DNA of 64,000 nt, from contig CM055097.1 in assembly GCA_029204225.1 (NCBI GenBank), positions 33,914,804 to 33,978,803 of the forward strand, given 5' to 3'. This document shows positions 49,535 to 61,863 of this stretch, one piece after another. Each line of letters opens with the position of its first letter. The stretch's first letter is position 1. The notes under the pieces are model-generated. The model did not search any database. It was given only the letters and a program-made list of their open reading frames with translations, and was not told the DNA's origin. The DNA is from Diphasiastrum complanatum. Lineage: Eukaryota; Streptophyta; Lycopodiopsida; Lycopodiales; Lycopodiaceae. A program made the position numbers and the translations under genes.

Positions 49535-49540
<6 letters not shown>
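49272..49540 (+). repeat. Dispersed repeat 'U', copy 3 (3' end only)
   Basis: Matches 24950-25220 with many substitutions: ATGGATAACAACTAA, GGGATGGTGGCAGGTA, then CTATGTGAAAT and a CT tract. As in copy 1, a copia gag fragment lies just upstream. Confidence 0.8.
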
Positions 49541-50915
<1,375 letters not shown>

Positions 50916-51508
50916 CCCGTCAATGAGATACTCAATTTTCGAATCATCGATCTTCGCCTGGATCGGCCGCCATTGCTTACGGTCTAAACAAAGTGAACGA
51001 ACTGCAAACCGCACTGCAAGGGTCTTGCCTACGGCTACATACAGTGTGAACGAAGGCATAGGGACCGCATTTAGGCTGTATAAGGATTGTCGCGTAAGGA
51101 CCGCATTTAAGCCGCATAGGGACCACCGCCACCTAGATTGGAAAAATCATCGTCCATCAGTGACATACTGAATTTCCAAATCATCGGCCGCCATTGCCCG
51201 TCAACGACGGGCACTCTTTACTTGTGCCGACATAAAAGTAAAGAGAAAGATTGGGAGAGATAAGGTGACAAATACTTTTAATATGTTAATAATATTGGAG
51301 TACATAAATTCTAATTAAGTCTCATTGATTGATTAGATAGTTGTTAATTGTATGGTGAATAGTTTATTTTTTATTGATTGATTTGCAGAGAGATGATTTG
51401 TAGAAGAAAGGATGGTGAATGACTTGTTTTCTATTGATTCATTTATAGAACAAAAATATTTGTCTTTGAGGAGAAATGCTATTCCAAGCAAATAAATGAG
51501 GTACGTTA
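50916..51508. other. Flank of the CT satellite, no gene
   Basis: Carries inverted copies of the linker words: AGGGACCGCATTTAGGC (51059) and GACCGCATTTAAGCCGCATAGGG (51098). The phrase GAAAATCATCG-CCCGTCAATGA (50905) recurs at 51145. 51230-51508 is AT-rich and featureless. Confidence 0.5.
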
Positions 51509-53250
51509 TCAATTCAAAAATGTTTTTTTGTTTGGATTGATACTCAAGGTTCTTCTTGGAGTCCTCGGGTCTTGAGCTTGATCCTCCACTTGACTTGACT
51601 GTAAAACATCAATGAATTGAATAAGGTGTTGACCCAAAGGTGCTTCTTCAAGTTTACAACTCTTCCACTCTTGAAAGATCACATTTCCACCATTGACAAA
51701 TTCTTTGGTGGAAAACAAGTAGATTCTACAATCTCTACTTGAAGAGCAAAACACTACCATTATTCCTATCATTGAAATAGGATAATCTTTGGTCCTTACA
51801 TTGGAATGATCATGCACAAAGCATGTGAACACAAAGATTTCCAAAGCAAATGATGTTTCATATTTTATGACTCTATTCAAACTATTACAAGAATAGTTAT
51901 CCAATGAAATTGCTTTATCAACAACAAAAAGATTTCAAGCATCCCATTTCATTGTCTTGTCATACAAATTAATAAACACCATGAATCTTAAAGGTAAGAA
52001 ACAAGTCACCTCATGTCCACTAATACTTTCCAAACGTATTCAAAGATAGTAGACTCTCCAATGCTCACCACCCTTGCAAGATGCACACTTGAATGGACAA
52101 TTTGCATGCAATTTGATGACTTGGCCATTGACATTGAGGACTCCCTTGGAACTCTCATGCTTTGAGGCTGATCCTAAAGATCTTCCTCCTTTTGATGCTC
52201 CTCCTCAATGCAAGCAAGATCACACTTTGCCAAGATCTCCTCTTGAGTGATCTCCTCCTTTGCCAAGCTCCCCCTCTCAAAAGCAACACTAGATTCCAAC
52301 TTAAACAATCTTCCATGCTTAAATCCCTTTGCAATGCAAACATCATTCTTCAAGATGAAACAAACACCATGCTTAAAGTGGACATCCAAACCACTTTCTA
52401 AGGGTAGACCAACACTAAGCATATTCTTGGTGATTGATGGTACATAAAGGACATTTTCTAGATCCATGCATTTTGAGGATTCTAGACACACACCATCTAT
52501 CCTACACTCTTCATCATTTGCAGTAAAGACAAACTTTTTAGCATCATTTAAAGAGTGTAAGGTTGAGAAAAAGTCCTTTTTACAAGACATGTGGGAGCTA
52601 TCCCCACTGTCGATCCACCAATTGTCTCTTAAATTGCTATTGATTGTTGGTGAGGATATAGATGCCATCAAGAATACATCTACTTTATCCTCCTCCTCCT
52701 CCTTTGCAGGATTTCCTTGTTTGTCCTCCTCCACTTGTGATCTTAGCCTCTTGTACCATTTAGATGCATAATTCCCCTTCTTTCCACAAAAGAAGCATTT
52801 CTGCTTTGACTTGTCTTTTGAACTTGATGCATCATCCTCTTCTTTGGCCTCATTTGGATGCTTCTTCTTTCCATTGGTCTTATTTTTGCCCTTGAAGGAG
52901 AAATTGGCTTTCTCATCACCATTCTGCAAAGACAAGAAACTCATCCTAGATTTTGCACGGAGCATCCTACACTCTTCAGCCACCAATACACTGTGAGGTT
53001 TTTTTTATAGCTGGCAAAGTGTCTTGGATCGCAAAACTTTGGAACAAATTTGCAAAGTCATCTCCTAGACCATTAAGAATAATTTGTACAAGCTCTCCAT
53101 CATGAATCTTCTCTCCAATGAAAGCCAACTCCCTATTTAGAGACTTAATTCTGAGTACATAATCCTGTGCACTCTCCTCACTTCTTTTCATGCTTTGCAA
53201 AATATAATTTCTGAGCATGAGTACTCTCAAAGTGTTGCTAGATTCATATG
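51509..53250 (-). pseudogene. Ty1/copia gag-protease and integrase-tail fragment
   Basis: From the right: Gag at 52976-53230 (MKRSEESAQDYVLRIKSLNR, GELVQIILNGLGDDF), then after a frameshift 52174-52986 with a degenerate zinc knuckle (CFFCGKKGNYASKWYK; the His and last Cys are lost) and protease site WWIDSGDSSHM, in which the usual Ala after DSG is Asp. LENVLYVPSITKNMLSVGL follows. The catalytic integrase is missing. The left end (51509-51904) keeps an integrase-tail-like stretch (STKEFVNGGNVIFQEW). A different copia lineage from the RT-less family. Confidence 0.8.
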
Positions 53251-54614
53251 TTGCCGTATCAGGGCGAGTGCCATGCTGATCAGTTTATGGGCATTGGTCC
53301 GTATCAGTTTATTTTGTTTATAGCAAAAGTATGAAAAGTTTTCAGCATATATATTGCTTATTGCTAAAAGAAATGGTGTGAACATGTGTGCCGGTGTCAG
53401 AGCAAATCCATACTATTCTAACCCATATGACTTAAGAAACGTCACACACTAGTGTCCATACTCCTGAGCATATCCATGCTTTCCAGTCATATCTCACCGT
53501 AAACTGATATGACAACCGAATGGGTAATAAATTATCACAAGCCATGGTTGAATAGTGTAGCTACGAGTAAACTTTTGTTTATCGTAACTCCATATCCATC
53601 CCATGGTTTTTTGGACCCTTGTATAGGATAGGTTTCATTTTATTGATGAGGTTCTCATGGTTTTTACAATGTATCAGGACAGATCCATGCCATTCTAATC
53701 CTTATGTAAGAACCTTTTATCTTACGCAAATCCATGTTGTCCAAGATAACATGAGGAGAACCCTTGCTCCGGGACAACGTGGGTGTCATTAAATGCAGAA
53801 AAATTATATTACTTATGAAGTGATATAGTCGAACTGAGTAGAAACCGAGTAAATTCTGTATTTAGGATCTTTAGTAGTCACCTAGAATGGAATACATTTG
53901 TGAAGAGACAGCTTACCTTTCGAGCATATGTGATGCTTGAAAAATCTGAAAACTATTCGAAAAATTCTTACCTGGATGATTGTAGTAGTGGTTTCTTGTG
54001 AGGATGCCATGTTTTAGTCCCCTCGAGTGCTCTTTGCCTTCCTTAGTCTTAAACCATTCATAACATTATTGTCAGCCTTTTTGAAAGCGAAAGTAAGTAC
54101 TTTACGGAGAGCCTACCATTCACTGCTTATACAAATTTGAAGCGAATGGTTTAATGTGCATACCTGTGCAAACGCTTATAGCTTTATGGCTCGAAGCTGA
54201 ACCTAATCGAAAATGAAGATAGTAGTAATGTTTGATGCTACAGAGAGCGCAAGTTTCATTTGTTAGTGCTAATACACAATAGTATTCCCTTTGAAAGAGC
54301 AGTCATCCACAAGTATGATAACGAAATTGGTTATAGCATGAGGTATACTAATCATAATTAGAATGCGCCAGCAACTGAGTTGTATGTTTTGATAAAAGCA
54401 TGAAACAACAATAGCTTCATTTCTGGAGTACGTATGTTACCCTTAGTTACTTAAGGAACAACCACATATTCATGCTGTCCATTGAAGGATAGTAACGTAT
54501 AATGTAAAATGTAGTTATCACACCAAGATATCATCCATTCATATCCATGGAGCTTGAAACCAAACAACTATTCATGAGATAGGAAGTGCTTCATCACTGG
54601 TCATTATGAAGCTT

Positions 54615-54616
<2 letters not shown>
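53251..54616. other. Possible diverged repeat-U sequence, no gene
   Basis: GCCGTATCAGGGCGAGTGCC-like text at 53256 resembles 35928, and (inverted) ACATTTTACATTATACG near 54500 resembles 35990. Otherwise no open frame or motif is seen. Confidence 0.35.

Positions 54617-54619
<3 letters not shown>

Positions 54620-54667
<48 letters not shown>
54620..54667. repeat. (GA)24 microsatellite
   Basis: A pure GA run, with TTAGGGGGCAGTTAGCT and its complement AGCTAACTGCC closely following (54689-54731), forming a short stem. Confidence 0.9.
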
Positions 54668-54669
<2 letters not shown>

Positions 54670-54744
54670 CCACAACTAGTGAATCCCTTAGGGGGCAGTT
54701 AGCTCTCCATAAGGGATAGCTAACTGCCCACCATCAGACCTTTA

Positions 54745-55985
54745 ATACATTGTGGTAGATCATAGGACAAACCTAGAAAAGTATTAGTCAAAAGCAGTTT
54801 GTTAATGATAAGGCAAAGCTTTTCCCTCATAAAACCATTTTTCTAGAAAGCGTCAAGTAAAATTGCTACCTCTCTTATAAAAGTATCGTGATCGTTGTAG
54901 CAATACATAGCAAAAATAAACTGGGAGATAATTACTTTGTACGAGTTGTAGACTGGCCTATTGGAAGCCAAATATATGTATTGTAAGTATAAAAAAGGTA
55001 AGTCTCATCTTTTATCAAACTTTGCAAACTGATAAACACCGGTGTCTAAAATAAAAGTAATCGAAATGTTCAAAAAACTGGTGGTGTTTGCTTCACAAGA
55101 CTTTGTTGTGATATCAAGAAATTCTAGAGGATAAATCCAGAAAGGGTTATCTGGTACTCTAATCTGATTTTTGTCCATAAACGCATCAATAATGGGAAGC
55201 AAATGTCATCAATATATCTAAACGAGTGACATAAAACATTCATATCTTTTCTGAGACCTAACCTGGCCAGTCTCTTAATAAAATGAGTTTCAAAGAACGC
55301 AAGATACCAGTTACACCAAGTAGGTGAGCACGAAAAACCCATCGGTATACCACGAATCTGTCTCCAGGTTTTGTTTCCTAACCTGACAATACAATTGTCT
55401 ATAAGGAAGGCATTCCACAAGCATAAGAGATTTTTATCGATATTGTACCACCCTTCCGACTTTTTATTATTCCATGACCATTTAAAGGCCTCCCTTTCTT
55501 GTTCCCATTTGAAACTCGGAAACCTCTTATTAGAATGTTTGAACGCATACGTAATGGATTTATCCATGATAGTTTTCAGCCCATCAGTGCCATCTAAAGG
55601 TATGTTTTCATAGCATTTAGAGATATCTGCAACCCATACATTGGTGACTTTGATGGTAAATTGAGATAAAAATCGATAGAGGACTCGCACTGCCAAAATA
55701 AGCATGTATCCACATTTAGGATACCCTTGTATGTTTTTGCCTTAAGGCCTGCACCTTCCTTGAGGAATGGTAACAGCATACCAAGAGCTCATGTTAGGAA
55801 TTTTGCGAGTTTAGTAAAGCAACAATCATGTGCATTGGTAATCCATCTAAAAGATTCCTTGTGGGCCTTATACGTACAAAGTAGATATGGCAAAGAGTCG
55901 TTCCCTATGAAGATGTTGGGCAAAAATCCATTTAGCTTTTCCATGACATAAGTGACAGATCGTAGCTGCATCAACGATGCAAATG
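54745..55985 (-). pseudogene. Decayed YIDD reverse transcriptase (Penelope-like or rvt-like)
   Basis: Read leftward: 55789-55974 has LLCTYKAHKESFRWI, the 'K.HK.....R.I' block that precedes the palm. After a stop and a frameshift, 55124-55705 carries motif A (VWVADISKCYENIPL), a long insertion, motif B (IRGIPMGFSCSPTWCNWYL) and motif C (FRYIDDICF). A frameshift after YIDD moves the rest to 55005-55202 (NPFWIYPLEFLDITT, GVYQFAKFDKR); after one stop it continues to about 54760 with SNRPVYNSYKVIISQF and a thumb-like helix. The K.HK block, GIPMG and YIDD forms, and FDKR-type tail match Penelope-like elements and the related single-copy 'rvt' RTs, not LTR elements or plant LINEs. No GIY-YIG nuclease is seen downstream. 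At least three stops and two frameshifts: inactive. Confidence 0.8.
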
Positions 55986-57720
55986 ATTCTGGTGTCTTGT
56001 CCTAGCATTGAAGGTTGCTGCCAGTAGACCCCCTGTTCAACGTTCCAAATGGCTAGAGGATGCAGTGATGGAGCAGCCTCAGCCGCGATGGTGGTGAAGA
56101 CCAGTGGGCTTCCTTGCCTGGTGAAGCCCCCTCGTGCTTGATAGAGATGATGGATTTTGCCAAAGCGGCCGCTGAGGAAGCATGGACGTTAATGGAAAGG
56201 GGACAATCTGAAATACTCCTTCCTCGACGATGCTGAAAAATGTGAACAGCAGTAAACAAATTCAGAGCAGAGTGAAATCATGTAAAGGTAACCATAAACA
56301 AAAGGATTCAAGCTTCTTAAGTTACGAACCTTATCTTGTAGCATGGATATGGATATGGATATTCCAGTTGGCGGATGCAATCAGAAAGAAGAGAGCAAGA
56401 AGACAATGGAGAGAGAGACCCGCATCCCGCCTGCTCGCGATTGAGAGAAAGAGAGAGAGAACCGATCGAGAGAAAGAAAGAGAGCGTGCGCTCTCGGGGG
56501 GAAAAGAATTTGAAATTGTGTGTGCGCGTGTGCCCAAAAAAAAAATGGCTTCTATGTGTCATAGAAACTGCCACATGAGGCCAAATGGACCAAACATGTG
56601 CCCCAACTTATGTGCATGGCAAAATGCCCATATATATTTGTAGTTGTGTTTGCACCTATAATCACTAGGAATGGCAATTTAGGTTCATAGGTCTTCCTGA
56701 ATGAAATGGAGCCGGGTTTTCATAATAAAACAAGCAAATAGCAATACAAGTCTAGCATTTCTTCCAAGAGTTTCAGTGCAAGAAGAGAACGTTTGCTCAT
56801 GTATTGCATGTCAACATAATGTCAGCTTTGTCTAGTTGGGAATGTCTTGTTTGCTTGCCAAGTTAATCATAATAGCTATATCACATGGAGGATGCACTCC
56901 AAATTGAGAGAGGGAACCATTCTTGTGCGACAATCTACCAATGTAAGGGTTGATGAATTGACATTGAAAATTTGAATGCTCTTTAAAGAAATTAATTGAA
57001 ACATGTTGAAACTTCCTGAAGTCTTTTAGAAGTAAACCTAGAACTTTGAAATCTTGGCCACCTATGGAAGGACATAAGTTCACATGATGGCACCACATGA
57101 TGGCACGTCATTTTATTTGTTGCTTTGCGTATACTTATCATCACCTTGTTTTGTATCATAGTCACCTTGTGATTGTAGCACAATGTAGCATTGGTAATTG
57201 GCATTGAGTAACTCCTAACTTCATGCTAACAACCTTAGTAGCAATAGATTCGATTAGGCTACTCATAGCATAAAATAATATGAACTCGTGGCAAAAAGAG
57301 AAATTCACATTTGTAGATTTATTTTCACATCAAGACAGCCATAAAAATCCATGGAGGTAAGAGTGAACCTTGTACATCCGACAAAGAGTTACAGGAATTG
57401 TATATTTTCACTACTTATGTCTTGAATTTCTAAAAGCTACGGACCCTTTGCTGATAACAAAATCTAACAACAACGTTTTTAGACATTGATTGTTGTACTT
57501 TTAGAGCTTTATTTACATAAAAATATTAATAGACGATCATGCTTTGGAAGATGAAAGTATGTCTTTGTTTCTCTATCAAGAAAGCAGACAAATCTCGAAC
57601 GGTTCAACTATCACAACCAACTACCAAAGGAGCTGTAAGAATCAATAAACTGCCACAACAGATGTGTTGTATGAACTTATAACTAAAGTGTGGAAAATGC
57701 GGAGGTATGGAAGGTGGGCA
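55986..57720. other. Intergenic region downstream of ABCG gene
   Basis: Short frames only. 56440-56500 is GA-rich and reads as charged repeats in every frame. An AATAAA on the minus strand near 57508 could serve polyadenylation of the ABCG gene. No other gene is recognised. Confidence 0.4.
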
Positions 57721-59769
57721 TCACTGCTTTGTCTGTTTGGGTCTTAAACGGAGAATCAAGTAGCACAGGAAGCGGTATGCTATGGCAAAAACAACCATGA
57801 TGACCAAATTCACCCATTTGCTCTCCTTGTCAATCCCAGATTGAACCAGAACCTCTTTTCCAGTGAATGTGCATTCACCCATCAACATTGGCCCAAAGCA
57901 CTTAATTTCCAGATGTGAGTATTCGTTGATGAGAAGAGCGTCAAGCGGATACTTGTAGAGAGACAGGTAGTGCATGAAGATCCAGTACTTGGGAATGCTC
58001 TCTTTGGAAATGAAGTAGCCAGAAAAAAGGAAGAAAGCTCCGATTACTCCAGATATGAGAGAATATCCCATGATGAAATTGGGTGCAAGAGCGCTGATAA
58101 ATGCTACGAAGGAGTTCGCCATGACCACAATCAACCAGACTACCAGCACAAAGAATAGATATGAGCTGAGTGCGCAGCTCAGACCGACGAGCCAGTAAAC
58201 AGGAGCAGAGTAGAGCAGAGAGCAGAAGAGTAGAAACGGAAGAAAAACTAGAGTGTTAGCGATGACATAAGAAGAGATTCGATATGCTCCTCGCGATGTT
58301 TCCCTCATGACAATCTCTCTCTCTTCCAAAAAAAGAGGTAGAGCTTCGGTGGTGGATGAGAGAAGAAAAGTCAGAGTGAAAGCGAAGAAGCCCAGCCGCT
58401 CCTGCACGCCGCGCTCGTCGTAACGAAGGCTGAAGAAGATAGAACCCAAGCCAATTCCAGCGAGGATCGCCTGCATGGATCTTGCAGCAAAGAGCTGCCT
58501 GGTTCTGATAACGACCTTACCAAATCTTTGACAGAGGATTAGAATCTCTCTAGCTCTGGAATTTGCAAAGGTGAGCTGATCATAAACTGCTTGATCGTCC
58601 TTTTCACTCCCGATCGACTCTGAAGTAGAAAGCGGCTGGCAATGCAAGGTCTGATTTATGGAAGAAAAGATGCCCGTCTTAGACAATAGCACTCTACTGC
58701 GCTCAGTGTCTGAGATGGTTTCGATAGCATACTCAAGAACGTTTATCTGAGGAGGAATTTGATGTCCAGCTGCAGCAAGTCGGGAGCCGAGCAGCTCTAG
58801 CGATCCATGGTGGGCGACGGAGCCACGTGAGAGAAGAAGTATTGCATGCACGAGCTGGAGAATGCGATATCCTGGTTGATGGATGCTTAGAACAATGGTG
58901 CGATCGTGGGACTCCGCCATGCTTCGTAGCATACTCATTACCTGGAGAGCAGCTGCACTGTCGAGGCCAGACGTAGGTTCGTCAATAAGAAGCACAGCAG
59001 GATCGTGAATTACATCCACTCCGATTGAGACTCGCCTTCTCTCTCCTCCCGAGATCCCTCGAATTGTGTCACTGCCTATCCGCGATCCCGCAACGTGCTG
59101 AAGACCAAGCTCGGTCATAAGCATTTCCACTCTGGATGCTTTCTCCGACTCAGGAGTGGATGATGCCAAGCGAAGGTGAGCGCTGAACATCAACGTCTCG
59201 AAGACCGTAAGCAGTGGAAACAATGCATCGTGCTGCATTACATATCCAGAGATTCTACGGAAATGAGCTACCCTCATCGGTTGCCTGTTCACAAGAATGC
59301 TGCTCGATCCACTGCTGGGACGAATACGGCCCGCAAGGATCTCCAACAGTGTAGACTTGCCCGCTCCGCTGGGTCCAGCGATGGCGAGAATCTCCCCAGG
59401 CTTTGCATGGCAGCTTACATCGTGAAGAATTTGGAGACTAGGACACTTTATCTTCGTATCAGACTCTTCCCGGCTAAAAGCAAGCTTCCCTGAGAAGCAT
59501 TTCAGCTGCTGTCCAACGGTATAGTGCAAGTTCTTCACTTCGAGCTCATAAGTCTTGGATCGAATAGGCGACTTGGATTCAGCTGCTACTTGAGATAGCT
59601 TCACATGAGGAGACCTGTCTTCTAGATCGATAGCTAACTCTTTGTGGGTTGTGCTGCAACAACCAGTGATGCAGTTCACGCATTGGTCTGAGCAACCAGA
59701 GTCTGATCTTTGTGTTGCCCACTCAGCCTCCTCGTTCTCAGCGCCCCTCCCATCTTTCCCACATTCCAT
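57721..59769 (-). CDS. ABC transporter G family half-transporter (ABCG5/8/10-like)
   Basis: A single 682-codon exon. The nucleotide-binding domain has Walker A GPSGAGKST (132-140), the Q-loop region YVMQHDALFPLLTV (176-189), ABC signature ISGGERRRVSIGV (239-251), Walker B VLLIDEPTSGLD (259-270) and the H-switch His in LSIHQPG (about 297). The transmembrane domain follows with about six helices near 433-448, 460-476, 500-522, 536-558, 563-586 and 653-673, and the family motif LFSGYFIS (581-588). The order NBD-TMD and length (family 600-750) are those of a WBC half-transporter, which works as a dimer, usually at the plasma membrane. The wording of NBD and TMD is closest to Arabidopsis ABCG5, with ABCG8/10 as the next relatives; these are commonly intronless. 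Members with known roles export cuticle-type lipids or similar hydrophobic molecules; the substrate here is unknown. The N-terminus (1-60) is acidic with a Cys cluster (C26-C38) and is unusual. All catalytic motifs are intact. Confidence 0.96.
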   Translation of the reverse strand: MECGKDGRGAENEEAEWATQRSDSGCSDQCVNCITGCCSTTHKELAIDLEDRSPHVKLSQVAAESKSPIRSKTYELEVKNLHYTVGQQLKCFSGKLAFSREESDTKIKCPSLQILHDVSCHAKPGEILAIAGPSGAGKSTLLEILAGRIRPSSGSSSILVNRQPMRVAHFRRISGYVMQHDALFPLLTVFETLMFSAHLRLASSTPESEKASRVEMLMTELGLQHVAGSRIGSDTIRGISGGERRRVSIGVDVIHDPAVLLIDEPTSGLDSAAALQVMSMLRSMAESHDRTIVLSIHQPGYRILQLVHAILLLSRGSVAHHGSLELLGSRLAAAGHQIPPQINVLEYAIETISDTERSRVLLSKTGIFSSINQTLHCQPLSTSESIGSEKDDQAVYDQLTFANSRAREILILCQRFGKVVIRTRQLFAARSMQAILAGIGLGSIFFSLRYDERGVQERLGFFAFTLTFLLSSTTEALPLFLEEREIVMRETSRGAYRISSYVIANTLVFLPFLLFCSLLYSAPVYWLVGLSCALSSYLFFVLVVWLIVVMANSFVAFISALAPNFIMGYSLISGVIGAFFLFSGYFISKESIPKYWIFMHYLSLYKYPLDALLINEYSHLEIKCFGPMLMGECTFTGKEVLVQSGIDKESKWVNLVIMVVFAIAYRFLCYLILRLRPKQTKQ

Positions 59770-59954
59770 TCTCAGAAAACGTCAAAAGACGAATCCAAAG
59801 ATGAAATAACAGAACAAATGCTCACATTGATTCTCCTAGCAACACTAAGACTTTACCAAATCATAGCAGGTTACCTTTCGCCAGCCAATAGAATCAAAGA
59901 AAGCCAATAGAATCGAAGAAGCTGAACGCGCATCAACCTCTACCCACCTACATC
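59770..59954 (-). promoter_or_regulatory. Immediate upstream region of ABCG gene
   Basis: Probable 5' leader and promoter of the ABCG gene, by position only; I see no clear TATA box. The phrase AGCCAATAGAATC occurs twice (59882 and 59901), and each holds a CCAAT word. Confidence 0.35.
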
Positions 59955-60022
59955 ATCTAAGGAGCCCATTATGCTCAGGCATTACATTATCTAAGGAGCC
60001 CATTATGCTCAGGCATTACAGG
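59955..60022. repeat. 34-base tandem duplication
   Basis: ATCTAAGGAGCCCATTATGC and the next 14 bases occur twice in a row (starts 59955 and 59989), identical over 30 or more bases. Confidence 0.95.
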
Positions 60023-60321
60023 CTTTTTTTGCGATATAACAGCATTCTTCGTGTGCGAGTGTTAGAGGAAACGCTCATGCAAGGCAGCACAAAGATGCGG
60101 CTATTGGTTAGTGCGCCCACCAACCGTGCCCTTTACTTCAACATATGTCCCATAAGATAAAGGGCTTGGGATTCTCCTTACTTGCACATAGACTTTCATC
60201 CCGTGATATCAGTTTTGGGGGGGGAGAGGTCTTGCGGGTGGCTAGGTGGTTAGGGTTGGGATCCCAAAATGCGTGCGAGCTAGATGCACTATCTCGAGAA
60301 CAACCTGATCTTCCATTTGCT

Positions 60322-60430
60322 GGAGACAAGGTTGCTCTCCCCTACCGATGTTGTTAATTTACCCCAACTAGATGGAGAGACAAGGCTGCTCTCCACTACT
60401 GATGTTAATTTACGCCAACTAGATGGAGAA
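60322..60430. repeat. 54-base tandem duplication
   Basis: GAGACAAGGYTGCTCTCC begins at 60323 and 60377, each copy ending in CAACTAGATGGAG. Confidence 0.9.
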
Positions 60431-60674
60431 GCATTTTGGCATGCACATATAGGTGACCCAATGATTTCCTGTTTAAAGTTTAGGTCGATAACTCCATAAC
60501 ATGAAACTAACAAGAACCTAAACAAATGGAAGTGACTTAAGTAAGCCACATGGCCTTGCCTTTTCACACTTAGAGACAAGACTTTACCACAACAAGTTCC
60601 ATTACCCTCTTTTGTAGACCCATGTTCACAAATTTTCTGGGCCATTTTTGTTGTACAAGGAACCATCGAATCAC

Positions 60675-61250
60675 AAATATTAATCACATGCTGGTTCTAA
60701 GAAGTATGCAATAAAGAGGATAGTAGTCACTACAATATGCAAATGCCGATTTTGAAACCATCGAATCACAAATATGTCGGTTCTAAGAAGTAGCAATAAA
60801 GAGGACGGTGGTCACTACAATATGTGTATGCCGATCTTGAAACATATTGGACATTGAAATTGTTTATCTAGATGTGATTTAGTTAACTGTCATGTACAAT
60901 TGTGCTATTACGAAATTACAGTTTAATACCACACTGTTTCATACAAATTTGAAGTGCAGTTGAATATTGTATTGATGTAACATATAGATATACATTATGA
61001 AAATTTTGTCACAAATATTAATCACATGCTGGTTCTAAGAAGTATGCAATAAAGAGGACATTGGTCACTCTAATATGTGTATGCCAATCTTGAAACATAT
61101 TAGACATTGAAATTGTTTTTCTAGACATGATTTAGTTAACTGCCATATACAGTTGTGCTATTAATACGAAATTGCAGTTTAACACCACACAGTTCCATAC
61201 AATTTTGAAGTGCAGTTGAATGTTGTTTTGATGTAACATATAGATATTGA
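60675..61250. repeat. Tandem repeat of about 337 bases, two diverged copies
   Basis: AATATTAATCACATGCTGGTTC occurs at 60676 and 61013, and the text after it stays alike to about 61250. The first copy contains an additional internal duplication of about 85 bases (GGTTCTAAGAAGTA, 60693 and 60780). Non-coding. Confidence 0.85.
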
Positions 61251-61860
61251 TGTCACCAAGAATCGTAAATATGTAAAATCATGGATTTGAAGATATTTTA
61301 TTCTAGTGCTACGTCCAAACCACATTGTACGTCATTTAGTTGTCTTATTGGAATATTTAATTATTAAGGCACATGTTTGTCGAAGTAAACATTTAGGAGT
61401 CGAATATGTGTATATTGTCATCTTACTTAAACCTATTGATTGCATACTTGCATTATCAACCCGTATTGTTTTCATGTTTGTGATATATTGATATTCATCA
61501 AAAGTAATATCGGTACACTAAAATTGAAGGCAATCACATTCACAACTGATACACATATGAATCAAAGTATCATTTATACATTCATCATATGCATGTGTAT
61601 ATGCTAGCATACATTATGAAAATTTTGTATGATAGTGTTCTTTATTAAACAAGCATGTAGCAATAGCATGCAAGCCATTTTTTGTCCATATAATGTATGG
61701 ATTCAAGAAATTGATTTTATTTTTACTATATGTAAGAGATGCATTGCTCTACTAATAATATTTGTAAAGATGAGATTTTGTCCTTGTCCAAAGTTTTTTT
61801 TAAACACTCCAACACCCTCGCTACATTCAACTTCTTTCTCTGTCTCTCTCTCTCTCCCCC
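61251..61860. other. No gene recognised
   Basis: AT-rich, with two short unlikely frames (61306-61491, 61629-61883). A CT run followed by C8 lies at 61841-61863. Confidence 0.4.
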
Positions 61861-61863
61861 CCC

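Noticed and set aside
56230-56643. 137-codon plus-strand ORF
   Set aside because: Dominated by a GA-rich stretch read as Arg/Glu; no domain or splice context.
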